Of a DNA stretch of 64,000 nucleotides, positions 41,605 to 49,434 are shown one piece after another; the first letter of the stretch is position 1; each line of letters opens with the position of its first letter. Origin of the DNA: SFEL01 sp964392455. GTDB lineage: Bacteria; Bacillota; Clostridia; Christensenellales; CAG-138. The notes beneath the pieces were generated by a model. The model was given only the letters and a program-made list of their open reading frames with translations, was not told the DNA's origin and ran no database searches. A program made the position numbers and the translations under genes. The stretch spans positions 1 to 64,000 of the forward strand of contig CAYMPG010000006.1 of assembly GCA_964392455.1 (NCBI GenBank). The letters run 5' to 3'.

Positions 41605-42579
41605 GTGAATGAGTGGAGCAGGAATATCCAGAATATCGTATACGAGATAGATAAGAGCATAAAAGGGCAGAATGATGAAGCGCTGACGCTGAGGGAGCTT
41701 GCAGAGGGCCTTGGTTATTCTGAATACTATGTATCCAGAAAGTTTAGCGAAATATCCGGAATGTCATTGCGGGATTATCTGCGCTACAGAAAGCTGGCCT
41801 TTGCATTGAAGGATATTCGGGATACTCAGGAGGGGATAATCGATATTGCCGTAAGGTACGGGTTCTCATCTCACGAGGCATTTACCCGTGCTTTTAAGGA
41901 GGCGTACGGTGTGACGCCCAGTGAATACCGCAATGCCCCGGCTCCGGTAGTGCTTCGCACGCTTATCAAGCCCTTCGACTGCTATTTATTAGGCATAGGA
42001 GGAACAGGTATGGCAACATCATCTGAGGATATCAAGGTTTATTTTGTAACTATACCGGCACATAAGTTTTTGCATATCAGAAACTATGAAAGCATTGGCT
42101 ACTGGGATTTCTGGCAGAAGCAGGCAGCAATACCGGGGCAGGATTGCGAGACCATATGCGGCCTTCTTGACAGCATCAGCGGAAAGCTGGATGATATTGG
42201 CGGCAGCGAGGGCGATGCGGGAAGCGGCCAGCTTATGGCCTGGATAAATGAGCCTGAGGGCAGAATATGTAGCTGGGGCATACCTTTGGCAGAGGCCTAT
42301 GGGGCAAGGCTGCCTGTGGATTATAAGGGGCCTATTCCGGAAAATATGCAGCTTATGGATGTGCCGGAGGGGGAGTATATCGTATTTGAGCATGGCCCCT
42401 TTGACTTTGAAACGGAAAACACCCAGGTGGAAGCCAAAATAGAAAAGGCCATGAAGGAATTTGACTATTCCAAAACCGGGTATGAGCTGGATACGGCCCA
42501 GGGCAGGGTATTCTATTTCTATCATGATTGCAGCCGCTTCTGGAAATACGTAAGGCCGGTAAAGAGGATAATAGATTAG
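41605..42579 (+). CDS. AraC-family regulator with C-terminal GyrI-like effector domain
   Basis: 324 residues from GTG 41605; the ATG at 41593 directly abuts AAGGGAG (41586-41592) and is too close to be used, while the GTG is well placed. Residues 1-110 contain two AraC-type helix-turn-helices (TLRELAEGLGYSEYYVSRKFSE, IIDIAVRYGFSSHEAFTRAFKEAYGVTPSEYR). Residues about 160-320 form a GyrI/SOUL-like ligand domain ending in Y-F-Y-H-D. Such proteins usually sense amphipathic drugs. A TATAAT lies at 41569. Confidence 0.87.
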   Translation: MNEWSRNIQNIVYEIDKSIKGQNDEALTLRELAEGLGYSEYYVSRKFSEISGMSLRDYLRYRKLAFALKDIRDTQEGIIDIAVRYGFSSHEAFTRAFKEAYGVTPSEYRNAPAPVVLRTLIKPFDCYLLGIGGTGMATSSEDIKVYFVTIPAHKFLHIRNYESIGYWDFWQKQAAIPGQDCETICGLLDSISGKLDDIGGSEGDAGSGQLMAWINEPEGRICSWGIPLAEAYGARLPVDYKGPIPENMQLMDVPEGEYIVFEHGPFDFETENTQVEAKIEKAMKEFDYSKTGYELDTAQGRVFYFYHDCSRFWKYVRPVKRIID

Positions 42580-42594
42580 GCATAAAAGCAGAAT

Positions 42595-42627
42595 GCCGTG
42601 CATCCACTGAGGGTGCATGGCTTTTTT
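42595..42627 (+). terminator. Intrinsic terminator after the AraC-GyrI gene
   Basis: GCCGTGCATCC pairs with GGGTGCATGGC around ACTGA, followed by TTTTTTATT. The next about 150 bases are AT-rich and hold only probable promoter elements. Confidence 0.85.
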
Positions 42628-42775
42628 ATTTTAGGGAGAATACCTGGTGCGGTGAATTGATTTTATACATATGCAGCAGACTGCCATTGTGCGACCTGCT
42701 TATTTCGTATATAATAAAATATATTATTAAAATCAGTGTGAAAATGAGCTAAAGCAGTGCAGGAGGTGAGCAAAC

Positions 42776-43393
42776 ATGGAAAAAGCGATGATATACATTC
42801 ACGGAAAGGGCGGGGATGCAAAGGAAGCGGAGCATTACAGTGGGCTTTTTACCGGGTATGACGTGATTGGCTTTAATTACAGAGCAGATAATCCATGGGA
42901 TGCAAGGCGGGAATTTACGGCTTATTTTGACAGCCTGGCAGAGAAGTACCAGTCTATCATTATAACGGCCAACAGCATCGGAGCTTATTTCACCATGAAT
43001 TCGCTTTACGACAGGGCTGTAGAGAGGGCTCTGTTTATTTCGCCGGTGGTGGATATGGAGCGGCTCATTATGAATATGATGGGCTGGGCAAATGTGAGCG
43101 AGCAGGAGCTGCAGGCGCAGGGCAGCATAGATACCCAATTCGGGGAGAGGCTGAGCTGGGAGTATCTGTGCTATGTCAGGAAAAACCCGCTGAAATGGAG
43201 CATACCTACGGATATTCTGTATGGCGGCGGTGACAACCTTACCGCACGGGATACAATAGAAGCATTTGCAAAAGGCACAGGAGCTACCCTTACCGTTATG
43301 GAAAGCGGGGAGCATTGGTTCCACACGGAGGAACAGATGGGCTTTCTTGATGAATGGGTAAGGGGCGTTATGGGGAAGAACAGCGTAAAGTAA
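42776..43393 (+). CDS. Alpha/beta-hydrolase fold protein
   Basis: 205 residues. The oxyanion strand is IYIHGKGGDAKEAEHY, the nucleophile elbow is ITANSIGAYF (A-N-S-x-G, a slight variant of G-x-S-x-G), the acid is in YGGGDNL and the histidine in GEHWFH. A small cytoplasmic esterase-like protein with unknown substrate. GGAGGTGAG precedes the ATG. It is the last gene of the accessory block before spo0A. Confidence 0.82.
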   Translation: MEKAMIYIHGKGGDAKEAEHYSGLFTGYDVIGFNYRADNPWDARREFTAYFDSLAEKYQSIIITANSIGAYFTMNSLYDRAVERALFISPVVDMERLIMNMMGWANVSEQELQAQGSIDTQFGERLSWEYLCYVRKNPLKWSIPTDILYGGGDNLTARDTIEAFAKGTGATLTVMESGEHWFHTEEQMGFLDEWVRGVMGKNSVK

Positions 43394-43450
43394 CGGCACA
43401 TGGGCTGAAAAAAAGTATACTTTCACCGTATGCCATAGCGCAGGTTACTG

Positions 43451-43479
43451 TTGGAAAAAAAGATAAAAGATGGTAAAAT
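43451..43479 (+). promoter_or_regulatory. Predicted SigA-type promoter of spo0A
   Basis: TTGGAA (43451-43456), 17-base spacer, TAAAAT (43474-43479), 43 bases before the spo0A start codon. I do not see a clear SigH promoter or a TGTCGAA-type Spo0A box here. Confidence 0.55.
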
Positions 43480-43521
43480 ATAAACACTGAAAAAAGCAAT
43501 AATGGAAGGGTTGCTGTTACT

Positions 43522-44313
43522 ATGAAAAAGCAGAAGGTACTCATAGTCAAGGAGCATATTACTTATTGCCGTGAACTGGCGGATTATCTTGGCGAAATGA
43601 GCATATTTGAGATCATGCCATTTGCCCATGACGGCTATGCGGCCATCCAGCGCATTGCAATACAAAAGCCCGATGTGCTGTTGCTGGATGCGGTGCTTCC
43701 CAAGCTGGATGGCGTAGGGGTGCTGAAGAAGCTAAATGGTATGGGCCTGTCAGATGGTATCCGCATAATAGTCATGTCTCCCTTTAATGATGATGAGCTG
43801 GTTGGGCAGCTTCAGGAGCTTGGGGCGTTGTTTGTGATACATCTGCCGGCCGTGCCTGAGCAGGTATTCAGCCGCATAGTGGATTTTGCCATTGATGACA
43901 GCAATACTCGCCGCGCAGGGGAGGATGGCAAGGATGACCGGCGCATAGAGCTGAGAGACCAGATAATATCAAATTACCTTTTTGCGCTGAGCGGCCCGAT
44001 AAACCTTATGGGATACCGCTTCGTGAGGGCAGCCATTGCATACTGTGTGGAGCATTATGGCAAGCAGATACTTCTTACCAGGGATGTGTATCCGCATGTT
44101 GCGGAGTATTATGGAGTTACCGAAAAGCAGATAGAGCGTAATATACGCACCTATATAGAGCGTACCTGGGACAGGGGCAATATTGAAAACATAAATAAGC
44201 TTTTCGGCTACACTGTGAACCAGAATAAGGGCAGGCCCACAAATAAAGAATTTATCGCCCAGATTACCGAGCGCACGATTATGCGTATGCGCTCCGAGGT
44301 TTTTTCCCGCTGA
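43522..44313 (+). CDS. spo0A: Sporulation master regulator Spo0A with atypical receiver domain
   Basis: 263 residues. The C-terminal DNA-binding domain (about 148-263) is clearly Spo0A: VTEKQIERNIRTYIERTWDRGN and KLFGYTVNQNKGRPTNKEFIAQ. The receiver (1-120) retains the phospho-acceptor Asp56 (LLLDAVLP). But the acidic pair at 10-11 is Lys10-Glu11 (usually Asp-Asp), and the invariant lysine at 108 is Leu (VIHLPA in place of I-x-K-P-F). These positions bind magnesium and the phosphoryl group, so activation by phosphorylation may be weak or altered. A strong terminator follows. Confidence 0.93.
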   Translation: MKKQKVLIVKEHITYCRELADYLGEMSIFEIMPFAHDGYAAIQRIAIQKPDVLLLDAVLPKLDGVGVLKKLNGMGLSDGIRIIVMSPFNDDELVGQLQELGALFVIHLPAVPEQVFSRIVDFAIDDSNTRRAGEDGKDDRRIELRDQIISNYLFALSGPINLMGYRFVRAAIAYCVEHYGKQILLTRDVYPHVAEYYGVTEKQIERNIRTYIERTWDRGNIENINKLFGYTVNQNKGRPTNKEFIAQITERTIMRMRSEVFSR

Positions 44314-44322
44314 TGTAATTTA

Positions 44323-44377
44323 TACCCCGCAGCAGTCATAGTTTATACAAACTGGACATGCGGGGTATTTATTTTAT
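44323..44377 (+). terminator. Terminator after spo0A
   Basis: TACCCCGCA (from 44323) pairs with TGCGGGGTA (44359-44367); an inner AGTTT/AAACT hairpin extends the fold; TTTATTTTATT follows. The next start codon, 44379, comes directly after the T-run. Confidence 0.75.
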
Positions 44378-44378
44378 T

Positions 44379-44864
44379 ATGAAGGCGTTACGGGGAAAGT
44401 GGTATATATGGCTGTTTCCAGCGGCAGTGGGCTTTGCAGCGGGGGCGGCGATAGAGCTTGGCGGCGGGTATGTTGACAGCTCAATAGCGGCGCTTGGGCA
44501 GGTGGACGGAATAACTCTCCTCAGCCTTGCCCTTACCGGAATGCTGTTTGACGGGGCGCTTATAGCATGGTGCTCAATAGGCTCAGGGGCCATTGGAAAG
44601 GCCATGGCGGCCGGGGCGCTGTGGGTAAAGGCGGTGCTGATGGGGCTATTGTGCAGAGACCTTACTCTGGGCTTCAGTGCCATAAAAGCCCTGCTGATGC
44701 TGCTTACGGTGCTGGGGGGAGGCTGCGTATGCGTAGCCTGCCTTATGGAAAGGAATGAAAAGCAGGCAAAGGCAAGGCGAGTGGCAGTATGGATGTGCGG
44801 AGCGGCTGTGGAGTGCATAATCATACCATCCATAGTAAGAACCTGGTCGCTGCTGTTTAACTGA
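44379..44864 (+). CDS. Membrane protein, candidate divergent SpoIIM
   Basis: 161 residues with about five hydrophobic helices and a basic N-terminus (MKALRGKWYIWLFPAAVGFAAG). I cannot match it confidently to a family. The position before deoB, the helix count, and the N-terminal W-x-x-L-F-x-x-A-x-x-F pattern recall SpoIIM, which in Bacillus lies near deoB and dacF and helps localise SpoIID/SpoIIP at the engulfing septum. The family's polar signatures are not obvious. No ribosome-binding site is visible before the ATG, which follows the spo0A terminator. Confidence 0.45.
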   Translation: MKALRGKWYIWLFPAAVGFAAGAAIELGGGYVDSSIAALGQVDGITLLSLALTGMLFDGALIAWCSIGSGAIGKAMAAGALWVKAVLMGLLCRDLTLGFSAIKALLMLLTVLGGGCVCVACLMERNEKQAKARRVAVWMCGAAVECIIIPSIVRTWSLLFN

Positions 44865-44865
44865 A

Positions 44866-44895
44866 TTGACCTTGGAGGACTGCTGGTGGTAAAAT
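44866..44895 (+). promoter_or_regulatory. Predicted SigA promoter of deoB
   Basis: TTGACC (44866-44871), 18-base spacer, TAAAAT (44890-44895), about 60 bases before the deoB start. Confidence 0.6.
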
Positions 44896-44953
44896 ACAGC
44901 TATGATGAATATAAGGGCTTAAACAAATACAATAATCTTACGAAAGGTACTCT

Positions 44954-46132
44954 GTGATAATGGCAAAGAAAAGAGCAACAGTAATAGTGCTGGACAGTGC
45001 AGGCATAGGGTCTCTCCCTGATGCGGCGGAATTTGGTGACGTTGGAGCCCATACCTTTGGGAATATTTACAAGGCCAGAGGCAGGCTGGATATACCAAAT
45101 ATGCGTGCGCTGGGCATAGCCGCAATAGAGGATGCACGACTTGAGCCATATGCAGGTGAAATACAGGGGTGCTATGGCCGTGCTGCCGAGATGACCAAGG
45201 CCAAGGATACCACCTGCGGCCACTGGGAGATGACAGGTATAATAATGGAGGAGCCCTTCAGAACGTATCCAAACGGATTTCCTCCCCATATAATGGATGC
45301 CTTTGAGGCGGCAATCGGCAGGGGCACGCTGGGAAACAAGGTGGCCTCAGGTACAGCCATAATACAGGAGCTTGGGGACGAGCACGTTGCCACAGGCAAG
45401 CCCATAGTCTACACCTCCGCAGACAGCGTATTCCAGGTAGCTGCCCATGAGGAGGTAATACCCCTTGAGGAGCTGTATTCAATGTGCGAAAAGGCCCGCA
45501 GCCTGCTTATGGGCAAGGATCTGGTGGGCAGGGTCATCGCAAGGCCCTTTGTCACCGGCAAGAATGAATACGTTCGCACGGAAAACCGCAGGGATTACGC
45601 CATACCGCCCATAGAGGACACTATACTTGACGGCCTTACTGCAAAGGGACATCAGGTGGTGGCAGTGGGCAAGATAGAGGATATATTCTTCAAGCGTGGC
45701 ATATCCACTGTAAACCACACCAAGAACAATCCCGACGGCATCGAGGCCACCATAGAATACCTCAAGGCCGGTACAGGCGATTTTATCTTTACCAACCTTG
45801 TGGATACGGATATGCTGTATGGTCATCGCAATGACGTGGAGGGCTACGCAAAGGCGCTGGAATACTTCGATGCAAAGCTCCCCGAAATATTTGCAGCCAT
45901 GGGAGATGAGGATATACTCATAGTCACTGCCGACCATGGGTGCGATCCAGTGTATCCGGGTACGGATCATACCAGAGAGTATATTCCCATACTCGTATAC
46001 GGTAAGCACCTTAAGAAGGGCGTAAGCCTTGGCACAAGGGCCACCTTTGCAGATATAGGCAGCACGGTATTCGAGTATATTACCGGAGAACCCTGGCGCA
46101 CCGGCAGCTCCTTCCTTAAGGAAATAATTTAA
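44954..46132 (+). CDS. deoB: Phosphopentomutase
   Basis: 392 residues from a GTG at 44954 (or ATG 44960, six bases on; AAAGG at 44943-44947 favours the GTG). Alkaline-phosphatase-superfamily metal motifs: VLDSAGIGSLPDA, KDTTCGHWEMTG with the phosphorylated Thr, LVDTDMLYGHRNDV, TADHGCDP and GTDHTREY. It converts (deoxy)ribose 1-phosphate to 5-phosphate, feeding DeoC. Confidence 0.96.
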   Translation: MIMAKKRATVIVLDSAGIGSLPDAAEFGDVGAHTFGNIYKARGRLDIPNMRALGIAAIEDARLEPYAGEIQGCYGRAAEMTKAKDTTCGHWEMTGIIMEEPFRTYPNGFPPHIMDAFEAAIGRGTLGNKVASGTAIIQELGDEHVATGKPIVYTSADSVFQVAAHEEVIPLEELYSMCEKARSLLMGKDLVGRVIARPFVTGKNEYVRTENRRDYAIPPIEDTILDGLTAKGHQVVAVGKIEDIFFKRGISTVNHTKNNPDGIEATIEYLKAGTGDFIFTNLVDTDMLYGHRNDVEGYAKALEYFDAKLPEIFAAMGDEDILIVTADHGCDPVYPGTDHTREYIPILVYGKHLKKGVSLGTRATFADIGSTVFEYITGEPWRTGSSFLKEII

Positions 46133-46149
46133 TAAATTCGCAATAACAG

Positions 46150-46189
46150 CCTCCTTTGCCTAATAAACATATATTGACGGCAAAGGAGG
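46150..46189 (+). promoter_or_regulatory. Perfect hairpin burying the ribosome-binding site of the DacF-like gene
   Basis: CCTCCTTTGCC (46150-46160) and GGCAAAGGAGG (46179-46189) form an 11-base-pair perfect stem with an 18-base loop. The descending arm is exactly the Shine-Dalgarno sequence AAAGGAGG, seven bases before ATG 46197. It may be the deoB terminator, a translational switch, or both; the sequence after it (TATTATT) is only a weak T-run. Confidence 0.7.
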
Positions 46190-46196
46190 TATTATT

Positions 46197-47333
46197 ATGC
46201 TGAAAAAAAGTATATGCGGAATAATGGCAGCAGCGGTGCTGCTATGCTGCGGGAGGGCCTTTGCAGAGGAATATCCTGTGGATGTGAGCGGAATAAAGGC
46301 GGCAATAGTGATTGAGCAGAGCAGCGGCCAGCCCGTATTTGAGCATAATGGTACGGAAAAGGTGAATGCAGGCGGATTATCAAGGCTGCCCGTGCTGCTT
46401 GCAGTGTGCAATAAAATAGACAGCGGCGCAGTGGCTGTGACAGATACATTTACCGTGAGCGCTGCAGCAGCAAGGGTAGGCGGGCCTACGGCATTTCTCG
46501 AGGCTCAGGAAAGGGTGCAGGTGTCAACGCTGCTTAAGGCGGCGGTGATGATATGTGCCGGGGATGCCATATATGCCCTTGCAGAGGGGGCATATGGCTC
46601 GGCTGAGGCCTGTGCGCTGGAGGTAAACAGCCTGATGGAGTCAATGGGCATTGATGTGGATTATCAGGATATATCCGGGGGCGAAATGACCTTTACGCCC
46701 TATGATATGGCAAGGATAGGGGCGGCTCTTACTCTCAGCCGCAGCTTCAGGCTGTACAGCGGGCTGTACTATGACAGCATACAGCATGAGGATGGGCGCA
46801 CCACCGACCTTGCAAGCTCAAATAAGCTGCTGAAAAGCTGCGTTGGAGCCAATGGTGTGGGAACGGGCTCATCGGCAGAGGCGGGCTACTGCGGGGTGTT
46901 TTCGGTGCAGAGGGGGAATACAGGGTATGTATGTGCCGTGTTTGGGGCGCAGAATTCCTCAAAGCGGGCGGAGAGGGCACAGAGTATGCTGGAATATGCC
47001 TTTGCGGCCTTTGATGCAAAGACCCTTGCCGAAAAGGGGCAGGTGATAGTGGAGAGCGTGCCTGTCCATGGCGGAGTTAAGGAAAGCGCAGCGCTTATCG
47101 CAGGGGAAAACGTGGTGGCGCTGATACCCAAGAATTCCTCCCTTGAGGAGCAGGCGGAGATACCCGAGCTGCTGGAAGCCCCCGTTGATAAAAACGAAGT
47201 GGTAGGAAGGATAACCTATGCTCTGGATGGAAAGACGGTGGGCGTGGTGGAGCTGGTGTGCGGGGAAAGCGTGGCGCAGGCCGGCATGGGCGATTATGTG
47301 ATAAAATCCCTTATGGAGTGGCTCCACTGCTGA
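46197..47333 (+). CDS. DacF/PBP5-type D-alanyl-D-alanine carboxypeptidase homologue lacking all active-site motifs
   Basis: 378 residues with a signal peptide (1-23) and the two-domain PBP5 layout, at the locus (after deoB) where dacF lies in Bacillus. The catalytic S-x-x-K is replaced (GGLSR where active enzymes have ASTTK), S-x-N is replaced (CAGDA for SGNDA) and K-T-G is replaced (GVGTG for GIKTG). The protein cannot work as a serine carboxypeptidase. It may bind peptidoglycan or act as a scaffold. An intact relative is encoded at 50416-51528. Confidence 0.8.
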   Translation: MLKKSICGIMAAAVLLCCGRAFAEEYPVDVSGIKAAIVIEQSSGQPVFEHNGTEKVNAGGLSRLPVLLAVCNKIDSGAVAVTDTFTVSAAAARVGGPTAFLEAQERVQVSTLLKAAVMICAGDAIYALAEGAYGSAEACALEVNSLMESMGIDVDYQDISGGEMTFTPYDMARIGAALTLSRSFRLYSGLYYDSIQHEDGRTTDLASSNKLLKSCVGANGVGTGSSAEAGYCGVFSVQRGNTGYVCAVFGAQNSSKRAERAQSMLEYAFAAFDAKTLAEKGQVIVESVPVHGGVKESAALIAGENVVALIPKNSSLEEQAEIPELLEAPVDKNEVVGRITYALDGKTVGVVELVCGESVAQAGMGDYVIKSLMEWLHC

Positions 47334-47410
47334 GGGAAAAGGGATGCGGTTGCATAGTTTTCCGGGATGACGTATAATAAGCTTAATTATAATCATCGGG
47401 AGACAGATAA

Positions 47411-48082
47411 TTGCTGAGCAGTATTTTTTCCGGCTCTGTAGGCTCTTTTATAATGGAGCTGCTTTACAGGATGCCTGCCATACTTATAGCCCTTGCCTTT
47501 CATGAGTGCGCCCACGCATATGCGGCGTATCGGCTGGGCGACCCTACGGCCTTCAATTTTGGCCGCATGACGCTTAATCCTCTGGCCCATATCGACCCGA
47601 TAGGCTTTGTGATGCTGGCGCTGTTTCGCTTTGGCTGGGCGAAGCCTGTGCCTGTAAATACACGCAATTTTAAAAACCCGCGCCGGGACGAAATAATCGT
47701 AGGCCTTGCGGGCGTGGCAGCAAACCTTTTGCTGGCTTTTGTGGCGATGGGCATATTCTTCACCCTTGCTGTGACGGTGGGGCTTAGAAATGCGGCGCTC
47801 AATACGGTAATTTACTATTTTTACTTTATAAACCTGAGCCTTTGCGTGTTTAATCTGCTGCCAATCCCGCCGCTGGATGGCTACAGGGTATTTTCCTGCC
47901 TGTTTGCAAGGAAAATAGGGCTGAGGGCCTTTATGTACCTTGAAAGGTACGGCAATATCATACTGATAGTGCTGCTGGCCACAGGCGTACTGGGCAGCGT
48001 AATGTCTGTGGCGGTGAACTGGCTGATGAATGGCATGATAGCGATATATAATGGCCTCTTTGGGCTGATTGGGCTTATCTGA
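47411..48082 (+). CDS. Site-2 protease family (M50) membrane protein
   Basis: 223 residues with about five to six membrane helices. The zinc site is HECAHAYAAYRLGDP (H-E-x-x-H) and the second motif NLLPIPPLDGYR carries the third ligand Asp. This YwhC-like group is close to but shorter than SpoIVFB. Start TTG 47411 with GGGAG upstream. Overlaps scpA by one base. Substrate unknown. Confidence 0.9.
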   Translation: MLSSIFSGSVGSFIMELLYRMPAILIALAFHECAHAYAAYRLGDPTAFNFGRMTLNPLAHIDPIGFVMLALFRFGWAKPVPVNTRNFKNPRRDEIIVGLAGVAANLLLAFVAMGIFFTLAVTVGLRNAALNTVIYYFYFINLSLCVFNLLPIPPLDGYRVFSCLFARKIGLRAFMYLERYGNIILIVLLATGVLGSVMSVAVNWLMNGMIAIYNGLFGLIGLI

Positions 48083-48846
48083 TGAGCTACGAGGTAAAGC
48101 TTTCCCGCTTTGAGGGGCCGCTGGATCTGCTGCTGCATCTTATAGAGCAGGCAGAGGTGGACATAAAGGATATATTCATTTCCGAGATAACCTCACAGTA
48201 TCTCGTGTATATGGATCAGATAGACCAGCTGGATATGGATACCGCCAGCGAGTTTATTACCATGGCCGCAACCCTTGTATACATAAAATCCCGCTCACTC
48301 TTGCCACGTCCTCCCAAGGAAACCACCGAGGAGGAGGAAGACCCGGCAGAGGCCCTCATACGTCAATTGAGAGAGTATCGTGCCGCAAAGGAGGCAGGGG
48401 AAAAGCTTGCGGAGCTTTTAAAGGATGCCAGCGGCGTATACACAAAGCTGCCTGAAGAATTTGTGCTGCCCCCCCAGGAGATAAACTGGGAGGAATCCTC
48501 CACACAGAGCCTGCTCATAGCCTTTGCAGAGCTTATGGACAGGCGGCGCATGGAGCAGGAGTCCAAGATAGACAGGCAGGAGGTGGTGAATGACGAATTC
48601 ACCATACGCCGCCAGCTCGTAAAGATAAGGGAAAGGCTGAGGGCAGAAAATACCCTCCGCTTTGAGGCACTGTTTGACAGTGATGCGGGCAAGATAGAAA
48701 TGATAGTCACCTTCATGTCTCTGCTGGATATGCTTATGCGTGGCGAGGTGACAATAAAGCAGGCCGGGCCGTATCAGCCCATCAGCATAACCGCTCTCAA
48801 TATAAGAGAGGACGATGAGGATGCTGAGTACATGGATGAGCAGTAA
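48082..48846 (+). CDS. scpA: Segregation and condensation protein A
   Basis: 254 residues. The N-terminal FEGPLDLLLHLIEQAEVDIKDI and DTASEFITMAATLVYIKSRSLLP are diagnostic of the kleisin ScpA; the C-terminal winged helix ends near EVTIKQAGPYQPI. Bridges the SMC ATPase heads with ScpB. Followed by scpB after 12 bases. Confidence 0.95.
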   Translation: MSYEVKLSRFEGPLDLLLHLIEQAEVDIKDIFISEITSQYLVYMDQIDQLDMDTASEFITMAATLVYIKSRSLLPRPPKETTEEEEDPAEALIRQLREYRAAKEAGEKLAELLKDASGVYTKLPEEFVLPPQEINWEESSTQSLLIAFAELMDRRRMEQESKIDRQEVVNDEFTIRRQLVKIRERLRAENTLRFEALFDSDAGKIEMIVTFMSLLDMLMRGEVTIKQAGPYQPISITALNIREDDEDAEYMDEQ

Positions 48847-48858
48847 GGAAGAAAGTCA

Positions 48859-49404
48859 ATGCAGGATGAACGCTTTTCAGCAATAGAGTGCATATTATTT
48901 GTATCCGGAGAGCCGGTATCGCTGGTGCAGCTCCAGCGGGCGCTGGATATGACCGGCATAGAGATGAATGCAGTCATTCGCCAGATGGAGGAGCTGTATC
49001 GCACAGAGGAGCGGGGTGTACAGCTATATATTACGGATGATACCGTTCAGCTGGTGTCAAACCGCAAGTATGCAGGCTATGTGGAGGAGCTGCTTCAGCC
49101 TGCCCAGACCAAGAGCTTTTCCCAGGCCATGCTGGAAACTCTCTCAATAATAGCTTACCGCCAGCCGGTCACCCGCTCGGATATAGAGGCGGTGCGTGGG
49201 GTAAGGTGCGATTATTCTGTGAGCCAGCTTCTAAAGCTGGGGCTCATACAGGAAATGGGCCGCAGGGATTCCGTTGGCCGCCCCATGACATTTGGCACCA
49301 CGGATGCATTCCTTCGCCAATTTGGCATACATTCTATCGAGGAGCTGCCGGAATATGGCGCCTTTGCACAGGATGAGCCGGAGGAGCCGCCTGCCCAATC
49401 ATAA
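48859..49404 (+). CDS. scpB: Segregation and condensation protein B
   Basis: 181 residues with two winged helices (ECILFVSGEPVSLVQL; SQAMLETLSIIAYRQPVTRSDIEAVRGV) and GRRDSVGRPMTFGTTDAFLRQFG, the standard ScpB signature. Partner of ScpA in the SMC condensin complex. Confidence 0.95.
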   Translation: MQDERFSAIECILFVSGEPVSLVQLQRALDMTGIEMNAVIRQMEELYRTEERGVQLYITDDTVQLVSNRKYAGYVEELLQPAQTKSFSQAMLETLSIIAYRQPVTRSDIEAVRGVRCDYSVSQLLKLGLIQEMGRRDSVGRPMTFGTTDAFLRQFGIHSIEELPEYGAFAQDEPEEPPAQS

Positions 49405-49434
49405 AAATGCCATATCCTTCAAATAATAAGGGCT

